Assembly (NCBI GenBank): GCA_029932755.1
Contig: JAOZPK010000111.1
Coordinates: 1 to 6,881 of the forward strand
DNA: 6,881 nucleotides
Reading direction: 5' to 3'
Origin: Candidatus Cloacimonadota bacterium
GTDB taxonomy: Bacteria; Cloacimonadota; Cloacimonadia; Cloacimonadales; TCS61
A program made the position numbers and the translations under genes. This document shows positions 1 to 6,724 of the stretch, in pieces. A model generated the notes under the pieces. It saw only the letters and a program-made list of their open reading frames with translations, was not told where the DNA came from and searched no databases. Position 1 is the first letter of the stretch, and the number at the start of each line of letters is the position of its first letter.

Positions 1-142
1 TCTCACCTAATTTACCTAACCAGAATGCATCGGTAAGATTATAAAAGGTCATCATAAAGTTAGATAGCATTATAGGTAATGCCAAATTCATCATGTTTTT
101 ATATATATCTCCGTTGGTTAAATCCATACCGGTCTGCTTCAT
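1..142 (-). CDS. MATE-family efflux transporter, N-terminal fragment (runs off the window)
   Basis: This is the start of a gene read leftwards; 47 complete codons are visible before the window edge. The peptide begins MKQTGMDLTNGDIYKNM and continues through ALPIMLSNFMMTFYNLTD to FWLGKLGE. That is the typical opening of MATE (NorM/DinF-type) inner-membrane exporters: a short 'LTxGxI' lead, a first membrane helix with 'ALPIxLSN', then 'YNLxDxxWxGxLG'. MATE proteins export cationic drugs and metabolites in exchange for Na+ or H+. The start at 142 is well supported, because GGAG (153-150 on the minus strand) lies 7 bases upstream. It is divergent from the plus-strand cassette and has its own candidate promoter. 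Substrate and subfamily cannot be told from 47 residues, and whether the gene is intact lies outside the window. Confidence 0.85.
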   Translation of the reverse strand, partial: MKQTGMDLTNGDIYKNMMNLALPIMLSNFMMTFYNLTDAFWLGKLGE

Positions 143-165
143 TCTTTATCTCCGACTTTTATTAC

Positions 166-197
166 TGCAAACATTATAATTCAACTCAATACGTCAA
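166..197 (-). promoter_or_regulatory. Candidate promoter for the MATE gene
   Basis: On the minus strand a perfect TATAAT (178-173) lies about 30 bases upstream of the MATE start codon, which would give a leader of roughly 24 bases. A TTGACG lies at 197-192, but the spacing to TATAAT is only 13 bases, too short for a standard sigma-70 pair. The -10 box is thus good and the -35 box is unconvincing. If the organism uses a Bacteroidota-type sigma factor, this match would mean little. Confidence 0.35.
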
Positions 198-203
198 TTA
201 GAG

Positions 204-234
204 AATATTTTATTACAGCTAATTTTAAAATATT
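204..234. repeat. Perfect 9-bp A/T inverted repeat at the divergent promoter
   Basis: AATATTTTA (204-212) and TAAAATATT (226-234) are exact reverse complements separated by 13 bases. The right arm ends on the first base of a TTGACA box (234-239). The site could be an operator for a dimeric regulator controlling the divergent genes or a weak hairpin. Because it is purely A/T in AT-rich DNA, chance is a real alternative. Confidence 0.4.
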
Positions 235-261
235 TGACAATCATAAGATAATTAATAAATT
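234..261 (+). promoter_or_regulatory. Candidate promoter for the HAD-PRTase-DprA-like cassette
   Basis: A consensus TTGACA (234-239) is followed after 16 bases by TAAATT (256-261), a 4-of-6 match to TATAAT. It points at the three plus-strand genes and would leave an untranslated leader of about 130 bases that contains the mini-ORF at 353-403. The -35 box overlaps the right arm of the A/T inverted repeat by one base. This rests on consensus matching only. Confidence 0.4.
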
Positions 262-352
262 CAGAATTGTTTAATGGAGATTGAAGATATTTGAGAAATA
301 AACGAATAAACCATGCGTTAAGGCAGTAGTTGGAAGGGGGGAAGTGTAAAGA

Positions 353-403
353 ATGACCACTATAACCAAAAAAGAACAGCAAAACGGTGAAAGGCAACAA
401 TGA
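353..403 (+). CDS. Possible 16-codon leader ORF overlapping the HAD gene start
   Basis: ATG at 353 opens a frame encoding MTTITKKEQQNGERQQ, and its TGA (401-403) overlaps the HAD start codon as ATGA. An in-frame stop at 347-349 rules out a longer N-terminus. A G-run (336-341) lies upstream but about 11 bases away, which is rather far for a Shine-Dalgarno site. The product is hydrophilic and matches no family I recognise. The ATGA junction equals that between the second and third cassette genes, which makes translational coupling plausible. A chance ORF of this length is equally common, so this is only a candidate leader peptide. Confidence 0.25.
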   Translation: MTTITKKEQQNGERQQ

Positions 404-996
404 TAAAAGTAAATGAGACACAACTGGATATTGGGGAAAAAATAAAGCCTGATACTATTTTATTTTTCGATATGGACGGCACAATAGTGGACACAGATTT
501 TGCAAATTACTTATCATATAAGAAGGCGATACAATCAGTAATTCTGACTGACACCGTTATTGAATACAACCCGAAAGAAAGATTTAATCGTGCTTCTCTA
601 AAAAAAACAATACCAAATTTAACAGAGACAGAATTTGAAAAGATAATCCATCTAAAAGAGAAAAACTATAAAGAACAATTATCGCAAACAAAACTGAAAA
701 AATTGGTTGCGAAAATACTCTTACATTATTCCAATACAAATGAAACTGTTTTGGTTACAAACTGCCGTGAGGATAGAGCGATATTAACATTAAATTATCA
801 CGAACTTACTGACAAATTCAGCAATTTCTTTTTCAAACAATTTGGAAACAACAATGAGAAAATTAATAAATTCCATAATGCAATTCAATGTTTGGGCATA
901 TCACCAAAATTGGTAATTGTCTTTGAAAACGAAGAAGATGCAATTGAAGATGCATTAAATGCAGGTATACTTATTGACAACATCTTATTTTTGTAA
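400..996 (+). CDS. HAD-superfamily phosphohydrolase, first gene of a three-gene cassette
   Basis: This 198-residue protein has the haloacid dehalogenase (HAD) hydrolase layout. Motif I is at residues 21-31 (LFFDMDGTIVD), with D24 the predicted nucleophile and D26 the general acid/base. Motif II is LVTN near 118-121, with T120 the phosphate-binding residue. Lysines near 154-157 could serve motif III. Motif IV is around 172-189 (VIVFENEEDAIEDALNAG), where acidic residues would bind Mg2+; FEN replaces the more usual FED or GD. The helical stretch between motifs I and II (about 35-110) is a small C1-type cap. HADs of this kind remove phosphate from small molecules such as sugar phosphates or nucleotides; the substrate cannot be read from sequence. 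AAGG (391-394) lies 5 bases before the start. The stop overlaps the next start as TAATG, so co-translation with the phosphoribosyltransferase is expected. Confidence 0.85.
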   Translation: MIKVNETQLDIGEKIKPDTILFFDMDGTIVDTDFANYLSYKKAIQSVILTDTVIEYNPKERFNRASLKKTIPNLTETEFEKIIHLKEKNYKEQLSQTKLKKLVAKILLHYSNTNETVLVTNCREDRAILTLNYHELTDKFSNFFFKQFGNNNEKINKFHNAIQCLGISPKLVIVFENEEDAIEDALNAGILIDNILFL

Positions 997-1691
997 TGAT
1001 AATGAATAGTTTTACAATTCAACCCAGTAATAATTTTAATACAGGCAAGTATTTTTTGACAAAACGTATTAAAGCGTATTATCATCAAGATTATACAACA
1101 TTTGGTGCAGAGGGAAATCCTGATTTCATCAATCATTTAAAAAATCAGTTTAGAAGTACTGGTATTAATGTATTACAAAATAGTGCTTACGAATTGGGAG
1201 AGATTTTGAAAGTAGATTTGAATAAAATTAAAAGTATTTATAGAAATATCAATATGACTGTTTGTGTAATTCCAAGAGCTAAAAAGGAAAGTTATTATTC
1301 CGAAAATCAAAAATTATTCAGGAGAGTAGTATCAGTTGTGGTAGATGGACTAAATGGATATTATAATGGGACAGCTTATATCATTCGTCACACTAATACA
1401 AGGACAACACATATGGATAGAAGTGGGTATGGTGGTGATGGGAATTTACCTTATGTTGGAATTACAAAAGATACATGCAATATTTCAAATGAAGTAAGTG
1501 GCAAGGACATTTTATTAATTGACGATATTTATACGAGCGGTGTAAATATTGATGAAGATGCTATTCAAGCACTATTAGATAAAGAAGCAAGAAATGTGTA
1601 TCTCTATGCAGTTGGAAAAACATTAAAGGGAAGAGAGTTTAAAAGTGCTACGGTAAATGTTGATGATTTTATTATAAGTGAATCAGAATGA
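996..1691 (+). CDS. ComF-like phosphoribosyltransferase domain protein
   Basis: This is a type I phosphoribosyltransferase (PRTase) fold protein of 231 residues. The diagnostic PRPP-binding loop is at residues 171-184 (DILLIDDIYTSGVN), with the paired acidic residues D176 and D177 that contact the ribose hydroxyls. Upstream order resembles ComF/ComFC: VIPRAKK (91-97) stands where ComF has 'PVPxxxxR', NQKLFRR follows at 104-110, and IIRHTNTRTTHM (129-140) matches the 'R..T..Q' segment. ComFC acts in DNA uptake and handling; other PRTases move ribose-5-phosphate between PRPP and bases. The N-terminal CxxC zinc ribbon of standard ComF is missing: only two cysteines (90, 161) are present. The start at 996 overlaps the HAD stop; a second ATG at 1002 is an alternative. 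No clear RBS is seen, so translational coupling is likely. The fold is certain; the reaction is unknown. Confidence 0.85.
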   Translation: MIMNSFTIQPSNNFNTGKYFLTKRIKAYYHQDYTTFGAEGNPDFINHLKNQFRSTGINVLQNSAYELGEILKVDLNKIKSIYRNINMTVCVIPRAKKESYYSENQKLFRRVVSVVVDGLNGYYNGTAYIIRHTNTRTTHMDRSGYGGDGNLPYVGITKDTCNISNEVSGKDILLIDDIYTSGVNIDEDAIQALLDKEARNVYLYAVGKTLKGREFKSATVNVDDFIISESE

Positions 1692-2677
1692 AATATACCG
1701 AAAATGCAATCAAAATCTTAACAACCAAAAGCTATAAAGGCATTGGCAGAGCTTGGATTGTAAAAAATCTAAATGGCAATGAAAGTGTTGAGAAAATTGT
1801 TTCATTATTGAATAATAAATCAAAGCAAAATGTTTTAATAACAATTGATGATTTTGAATTCAGAAAAAATCAACTTATAAACCAAATAAGTTGTTTTGAA
1901 GATTATTGCGATGGTTTATTGGCAATTGGAGATAAAAACTTCCCAAAATATCGAGGAATTGTAAGGGGAAGTGAGCAACCTATATTTCTTTTTTACAAAG
2001 GTGATATTAATTTATTGGATATTGAAAATAGCAACATCACTGTTATTGGACTACTTAATCCAGACGAAGCGATAGAAATTAGAGAACAAAGAATAGTTTC
2101 AGAAATTGTCAAAAGGGACGTAACAATAGTAAGTGGTTTGGCATTTGGTTGTGATAGTATTGCACATAAACAAGCTCTGAAAGGTGGTAAAACCGTGGCA
2201 ATATTACCTAGTCCTCTTAACAATATTTTACCAGCTAGAAATAAAAGTTTAGCTTATGAAATAGTAGAAGAAGGTGGACTATTAGTAACTGAATACCTCG
2301 AAGATTTTAAATCTCATATGGAACTAAGTAGTCGCTATAAAGAACGAGATAGATTACAAGCATTATTTTGTGATACGATAATTTTAGCTGCTAGCTATGC
2401 ACAAGATTCAGCTACCCGATGGAAGATATTTGATCAAAAATTAGATAGTGGTGCAAGGTTAGCAATGGGTTATGCTAAAGATTATAACATTCCACGTGCT
2501 GTAATGTACGACCAATACATTGACAATGACAATCCTATGTTCGATTTAAATAGACAATTAATAACTGAACAAAAAGATATTACAATACTGACTCAGAAAA
2601 CTTTAGAAAAAATAATTAATCAGATAAAATCAAAAAATAATGATAAAAGTGATTATCATACAGATTTATTTGGATAA
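1688..2677 (+). CDS. Divergent DprA/Smf-like (SLOG-type) Rossmann protein
   Basis: This 329-residue protein has the DprA/Smf order of elements. A short helical N-terminus contains KGIG (17-20), like DprA's helix-hairpin-helix region. Then come GDKNFPKYR (81-89), QPIFLFYKGD (97-106), the Rossmann segment TIVSGLAFGCDSIAHKQAL (146-164), TVAILPSPLNNILPARN (169-185), GGLLVTEY (196-203) and RDRLQALFCDTIIL (220-233). DprA binds single-stranded DNA and loads RecA in transformation; relatives in the DprA/LOG (SLOG) superfamily bind nucleotides. Differences from housekeeping DprA are visible: IGLLNP (119-124) replaces 'VGSR', PSPLNNILP replaces the 'GxDxxYP' loop, and RDR replaces 'RNR'. The C-terminus after residue 290 is a short lysine-rich tail without an evident winged-helix domain. 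The start overlaps the PRTase stop as ATGA. It is probably not the genome's competence DprA, but a cassette-specific paralogue. Confidence 0.85.
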   Translation: MKYTENAIKILTTKSYKGIGRAWIVKNLNGNESVEKIVSLLNNKSKQNVLITIDDFEFRKNQLINQISCFEDYCDGLLAIGDKNFPKYRGIVRGSEQPIFLFYKGDINLLDIENSNITVIGLLNPDEAIEIREQRIVSEIVKRDVTIVSGLAFGCDSIAHKQALKGGKTVAILPSPLNNILPARNKSLAYEIVEEGGLLVTEYLEDFKSHMELSSRYKERDRLQALFCDTIILAASYAQDSATRWKIFDQKLDSGARLAMGYAKDYNIPRAVMYDQYIDNDNPMFDLNRQLITEQKDITILTQKTLEKIINQIKSKNNDKSDYHTDLFG

Positions 2678-2777
2678 TAATCAAAATATACAAACAAGAC
2701 TTAACGAAGACAAGAACACCAGTACCTAACTTTTTATAAGTAATGTCAGGGAAAGAACAAATTTCAAGGATTGTATC

Positions 2778-2797
2778 CCGCTAAAATTTCGTAGCGG
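2778..2797. terminator. Short hairpin between convergent operons, weak terminator candidate
   Basis: CCGCTA (2778-2783) and TAGCGG (2792-2797) form a perfect 6-bp stem with an 8-base loop, the only GC-rich inverted repeat in the 169-base spacer between the convergent gene sets. On the plus strand it is followed by only three T's, and on the minus strand by no T-run. It lies about 100 bases past the DprA-like stop. A bidirectional terminator is the natural reading of its position, but the missing T-tract makes it weak. I see nothing else convincing in 2678-2846. Confidence 0.35.
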
Positions 2798-2846
2798 TTT
2801 GACAAGAGAACGCTTTGAAATGCTAAACGTTTCATATACTTTTCCG

Positions 2847-4043
2847 TTAACTTTTCACCTTCTCCAACCTTTCCAGATTCTGCTTTGCCAGTTCAAAGTC
2901 GGGATTGTTCTTAATGCATCCCTGCAGCAGCTTTTCAGCTTCTTTGTAATTCTTTTCATCTATGAGCAGTGAAGCAAGGTTGTTCAAGGTTTTTGGTTCA
3001 TTGGGAGCATCTTTCAGGATTTCGTAATAGAATTCTTTTGCCTGCTTCAATTCTCCATTTGAATGCTGAATAAATGCATAATTATATTTCGCTTCTATAA
3101 ATGTAGGATCTAAGATCATAGCATGCATAAAGTGATACTCTGCCTTTTTTTGGTTTTTAGTAAATGTGTAATACAATCCCCAATAATATTCAAAATCGGA
3201 TGATGAAATATAAATGCTGGAATATTTTTTTAGCAATTCGTAAGCTTTTGTAGATTCATTTTTAGAAAGCAGAATCGCAACTTGTTGTATCGCTTCACTT
3301 TCGCTATTAAATAACTCTGGTTTCCCAATGATTATTGATCGAACTTTCCAGCTATTATTTATTAATTTCAGATTGATCGTAAGATCGTATTTGTTATTTA
3401 CATCATAATACACTAGAGCTTGGTCTTTTTCTTTTGTTAAAGCAGATGAGATCAAATCAAAACTGCTGATCTTTTTAATAACTTTATTTGCTGCAATTCT
3501 GGCTACAAATTTATCATTCAATTTATTTGATTGCCAATATTCATTATTAATCATAAATGAAGTTACTTTTTCCCATTCATTTGTGTAAAGATGTTGCATG
3601 AATTCCAATGCATGATCTTCATACGTTTTTGGGGTAGAATCTACTTTAAGTTCATCAAGTGATAACCTTTCTTTCAAATAGTTTAACGGTACGATAGGAT
3701 TTATTTTGAATTGATTTAAGAATTCTTCTATTTTCTTCTTTCCTTCGCTTGATTCTGCCATTGTAATCGGAATCTGATCATTGAATATTTTTTGTGGCTT
3801 GGTTATCCATAAAGCCATCTGTTTTTTAAGCAGATCAATGTATTCCATTTGTGAATCTGATTTCCCCTTTAGTTGCATAATTTCTGAGCTCTGTAGATGA
3901 TATTCACATTCATTTGGGCATTGTTCATCAACTCGTAAAATATTACAATCTTCCCAACAAATATCGAATCCTTTTCTCATGCAGAATCTTGTACCGGTTT
4001 TTGTTTTACATATCTTGCATTTTTTCTTTTTGAAGATTTTCAT
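2847..4043 (-). CDS. Cys-rich zinc-finger / TPR protein, last gene of the nadE operon
   Basis: I do not recognise a named family for this 398-residue protein, but three regions are clear. The N-terminus (9-49) is Cys-rich: C9xxC12, C21, C29xxxC33, C42xxxC46 and H49, a probable zinc-binding module of the type ending 'CP..C.Y'. Residues about 140-240 alternate helix and strand and end in LKLINNSWKVRSIIIG, suggesting an NTF2/SnoaL-like fold, an inference from pattern only. Residues about 283-395 hold roughly three TPR helix pairs, for example EYHFMHAMILDPTFIEAKYN and the KEAEKLLQGCIKNNPD unit at 367-382, implying a protein-binding scaffold. No signal peptide or membrane segment is seen, so it is cytoplasmic. 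It starts 6 bases after the preceding gene's stop, and the GGTG just before that stop can act as its ribosome site. It is therefore co-translated with the TIGR03545-like protein. Confidence 0.8.
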   Translation of the reverse strand: MKIFKKKKCKICKTKTGTRFCMRKGFDICWEDCNILRVDEQCPNECEYHLQSSEIMQLKGKSDSQMEYIDLLKKQMALWITKPQKIFNDQIPITMAESSEGKKKIEEFLNQFKINPIVPLNYLKERLSLDELKVDSTPKTYEDHALEFMQHLYTNEWEKVTSFMINNEYWQSNKLNDKFVARIAANKVIKKISSFDLISSALTKEKDQALVYYDVNNKYDLTINLKLINNSWKVRSIIIGKPELFNSESEAIQQVAILLSKNESTKAYELLKKYSSIYISSSDFEYYWGLYYTFTKNQKKAEYHFMHAMILDPTFIEAKYNYAFIQHSNGELKQAKEFYYEILKDAPNEPKTLNNLASLLIDEKNYKEAEKLLQGCIKNNPDFELAKQNLERLEKVKS

Positions 4044-4049
4044 TAATTA

Positions 4050-5945
4050 TCACCACTTTAATTTGTTTTTCAATTTTTCTGCTTCTTCTTTTGCTTTATT
4101 TTCAAGTTCTTTTTGCTTTTTATCAGCTTCTGCTTTCACCTTATCTTCTATCTTTTTCTTTTCACGCTTAATTTTATCTTCAAGTTCTTTACGTTTCTGT
4201 TCTATTTCTTTCTTTTGCTCATCAACCTTACTGGATATTCTATCTATTTCTTTTTGGATATCCTTTTCACGTTCAGCTATGAGGCCATCAAGTTCTTGCT
4301 TATACTTGTTTAGTTCTTTGTTTATCCTCTTCTTTAGTTCTATCTTAGCTCTTTCTACTTCTTCGGAGAGTATTTTCTTTAGCTGTTTAACGATAAGGTT
4401 ATCTAGATTACTATCAACTTTGAACTTAAAGCCATCTTCGGTTTGTTTCACGTTTGCATCAAAAGTTATCTTATGAATAGCTTGAGAAATAGAACGGGAG
4501 ATCCTTACTAACCGTTCATTCATTTCTGGTTGAGAAGAATAATCAAATTTTACATTATTTATTTCAAAATAGATATCAGAAAAAATTTTACCATTCACAA
4601 TATCAATTTCAGATATAAGCTTGCCATCACCTCTTTTCAATTTTGTAGGGAGAAGTTCAAAATTTGTCATTTCCATGTTTGTTATAGGCACTTCATCAAT
4701 TTTAAGAACAATATTCTCATGTGATTTATCTGTTCGATAATCAAAAATTGCATCAATATTTATTTTACCAACATTTTCCTGAATCCCGGAAAGTTCGATA
4801 TTCATCGATTTTTGCGTTTTCTTCTGATCATTAGAAATATCATGAACATAACCAGAAAGATGCACTCCATCATTTGTAACTGCAGAGATAGAAATCTCTT
4901 TTATCCATAGTCCCGGTAAATGAGGCATTTTATCTTTTTTTGGAGCTTTCTTAGGCTTTGAAAGATCTCTTGCGGTATTTACATTTTCCAGAACCTTCAT
5001 CAATCCATCTGCTATTCTGTCTCCAAAAAGCATTGCAGCGATATTTCCAACTGAAATATCCGGAAGTTTTGCCAAAGCAAGTGCTTTTTCATAATCATGC
5101 TTTATCCAGGCAGGAATATCGTTTTTCAACTTCTTTATAGTATTCAAGTCTTTTTCTATTTGTGTCTTATCTTTGATCACATTATTGTAAAGTGTCTCAG
5201 AACGATTATACACATCATTAGCAAGACGAAGGTTCTTTTCAAGTGCCACAACTGTTTTAATCTCTTTAGGTTTAATTTTAAGAACATCTTTTTTAATTGA
5301 AGTATAATCATTTTCATAATTTTTATTCTTCAATCTTTCATCCCAGTGATCATAGCGAGTTTCAACAAGTTTCTTCAGGGAATCGGCTTTTGCAGGAGTT
5401 TTAAGATCTAAGACCTCCATCAGCGAATCTACATCAACTTTCTGATCTATAAATCCAGGATCAAAAATTGGTATTTGTGATTTTTCCCTTTCAAGGTTTT
5501 CTTGAATTGCTGTCATCAATTTTGCTTCAATATCTTTTTCCAGTTGTGATTTTTCACGTTTTTTCTTTGGTGGTAATTCGCCGTTGGTTTCTCTTTTTGT
5601 TTCAAAGAGCATTCCATCTAACTGCATTTTCTCAATGATAACTTTGCCCGATAATAATGGTTTAAATGCAAGTTCAAATTCGCAATTCCCGGTTTCAAAG
5701 ATGTTTTGCATTGTGTTCTTGCGATTTGTGAATTGCAACCTATCCCACTTGATATGCACTGTAAATGGTTTAAGATATACTCCGTCTACTTCCACTTTTG
5801 CTCCTGCAATTGCAGAGCCAGATTTTTCGATTATCGACTTTGCAATCTGGTTTCTAAAAATAACTACTCCAGCTGCAATCAAAATTGGTATTAATATAAT
5901 TATTAAAATAACTGATAATAATTTTTTTCTTGATTTTATTTTCAT
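4050..5945 (-). CDS. TIGR03545-like, AsmA-related membrane-anchored periplasmic protein
   Basis: This 631-residue protein has one N-terminal membrane helix (about 9-30) after a basic start, then a large soluble part expected in the periplasm. Residues 35-115 (IIEKSGSAIAGAKVEVDGVYL, then FELAFKPLLSGKVIIEKMQLDG) match the AsmA-like opening of the TIGR03545 family, an uncharacterised group found in outer-membrane bacteria. ELPPKKKREKSQLEKDIE and the ALAKLPDISVGNIAAMLFGD block (288-309) also fit. A helical region spans about 130-330, a beta-rich region about 345-515, and a highly charged Lys/Glu coiled coil fills about 520-631. The family is usually shorter, near 550 residues as I recall, so the coiled-coil tail may be an extension. 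AAGGAG (5958-5953) lies 7 bases from the start and is nested in the nadE stop. The usual two-gene partner (TIGR03546) is not in this window. A role in envelope or lipid handling is inferred from AsmA relatives. Confidence 0.8.
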   Translation of the reverse strand: MKIKSRKKLLSVILIIILIPILIAAGVVIFRNQIAKSIIEKSGSAIAGAKVEVDGVYLKPFTVHIKWDRLQFTNRKNTMQNIFETGNCEFELAFKPLLSGKVIIEKMQLDGMLFETKRETNGELPPKKKREKSQLEKDIEAKLMTAIQENLEREKSQIPIFDPGFIDQKVDVDSLMEVLDLKTPAKADSLKKLVETRYDHWDERLKNKNYENDYTSIKKDVLKIKPKEIKTVVALEKNLRLANDVYNRSETLYNNVIKDKTQIEKDLNTIKKLKNDIPAWIKHDYEKALALAKLPDISVGNIAAMLFGDRIADGLMKVLENVNTARDLSKPKKAPKKDKMPHLPGLWIKEISISAVTNDGVHLSGYVHDISNDQKKTQKSMNIELSGIQENVGKINIDAIFDYRTDKSHENIVLKIDEVPITNMEMTNFELLPTKLKRGDGKLISEIDIVNGKIFSDIYFEINNVKFDYSSQPEMNERLVRISRSISQAIHKITFDANVKQTEDGFKFKVDSNLDNLIVKQLKKILSEEVERAKIELKKRINKELNKYKQELDGLIAEREKDIQKEIDRISSKVDEQKKEIEQKRKELEDKIKREKKKIEDKVKAEADKKQKELENKAKEEAEKLKNKLKW

Positions 5946-5952
5946 TTTATAT

Positions 5953-5959
5953 CTCCTTA
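5953..5959 (-). promoter_or_regulatory. Shine-Dalgarno site nested in the nadE stop codon
   Basis: On the minus strand the string TAAGGAG contains the nadE stop (TAA, 5959-5957) and a consensus AAGGAG (5958-5953), 7 bases before the start of the TIGR03545-like gene. A ribosome ending nadE sits on the next initiation site, so the two proteins are likely made together. This also fixes the start at 5945. Confidence 0.8.
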
Positions 5960-6724
5960 GATCATTTCCGGTGCTGGTGGCATGTTGCGTTTGAATTCTG
6001 ATGTTTGTATCATTATTTTTACTTTACCTATCTTCTCTTTTGAAAAGTTTGAGATCAATTCTTTTTCATCTTTCTTCAAATCAAGCATTTGGTATAATAT
6101 TTCATCAAGTTCTGCATAAGTTATTCCCATTTCATCTTCGTCGGTCTGCCCTTCCCAAAGATCTGCTGTAGGTTTTTTTGTGATCACACTTTGCGGTAAG
6201 CCCAATATTTCAGCTAATTTGTATACTTCCGTTTTATAAAGATGTCCAATAGGTTCAAAAGCACAGGCGTTGTCACCATATTGAGTGCAATAACCTATCA
6301 TCAATTCCGAAAGATTTCCAGTTCCTGCAACCAAAGCTTTATATTTAGCCGAAAGATCATAAAGAACGCACATTCTCTCACGAGCCATCCGGTTCCCTTT
6401 GCGTAAAATATCTGCATCAATTGCATACTTTTCAAAATAGTTATCAACCATCGGAGAAATGTCGATAACTTCATGCTTTATCTTCAAGGTTTCAGCAACT
6501 TCAATTGCATGATTCAAGCTATCAGGATGACTCTTGCGATATGGAAGCATCACTCCAAAAACATTATCTGAACCTATTGCTTTTACGCACAAATCCGCTG
6601 TAACAGATGAATCTATACCACCAGATAACCCTACAATAAGTTTAGAAAAACCTGCTGATATCAGTTGGCTTTTAATGAATTCCACAATTAAATTAATTTG
6701 CTCATTAAGATTGATTACACGCAT
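5957..6724 (-). CDS. nadE: Ammonia-dependent NAD+ synthetase
   Basis: NadE carries out the last step of NAD+ synthesis: nicotinate adenine dinucleotide (deamido-NAD+) plus ATP and ammonia give NAD+, AMP and pyrophosphate, in the cytoplasm. The 255-residue protein has the N-type ATP pyrophosphatase P-loop SGGIDSS (34-40), then MLPYRKS (59-65). RKGNRMARERM (108-118), GTGNLSE (134-140), GYCTQYGD (144-151), KTEVYKLA (164-171) and KPTADLWEGQTDEDE (184-198) form the substrate and ATP sites, and the tail has the typical MPPAPE. No glutaminase (nitrilase) domain is present, so it uses free ammonia or ammonia from a partner. Length is normal for the short form. The start is supported by GGGAG (6736-6732) 7 bases upstream. 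It is the first gene of a three-gene leftward operon; its TAA stop is nested in the next gene's AAGGAG. Confidence 0.95.
   Translation of the reverse strand: MRVINLNEQINLIVEFIKSQLISAGFSKLIVGLSGGIDSSVTADLCVKAIGSDNVFGVMLPYRKSHPDSLNHAIEVAETLKIKHEVIDISPMVDNYFEKYAIDADILRKGNRMARERMCVLYDLSAKYKALVAGTGNLSELMIGYCTQYGDNACAFEPIGHLYKTEVYKLAEILGLPQSVITKKPTADLWEGQTDEDEMGITYAELDEILYQMLDLKKDEKELISNFSKEKIGKVKIMIQTSEFKRNMPPAPEMI

Noticed and set aside
194..421. A 75-codon minus-strand frame across the divergent intergenic region
   Set aside because: No ribosome site or family resemblance; it runs over the cassette promoter and leader and looks like chance from AT-rich DNA.
310..2735. GCGTTAAGG (315-323) and ACTTAAC / ACCTAAC strings right of the cassette, as remnants of integron attC sites
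   Set aside because: No paired RYYYAAC...GTTRRRY ends with an imperfect hairpin between them, and no integrase is present.
233..2805. TTTGACAA at 233-240 and 2798-2805, flanking the cassette as a direct repeat
   Set aside because: Eight AT-rich bases shared between two spacers of about 250 and 170 bases is expected by chance; no other sign of target-site duplication.
3979..4476. A 165-codon plus-strand frame rich in Ser, Phe and Leu
   Set aside because: It is the antisense of the Lys/Glu coiled coil and of the Cys-rich N-terminus; such codon bias makes long mirror frames. No RBS.
5584..5994. A 136-codon plus-strand frame opposite the TIGR03545-like N-terminus
   Set aside because: Antisense of a well-supported gene with a good RBS; no recognisable motif.
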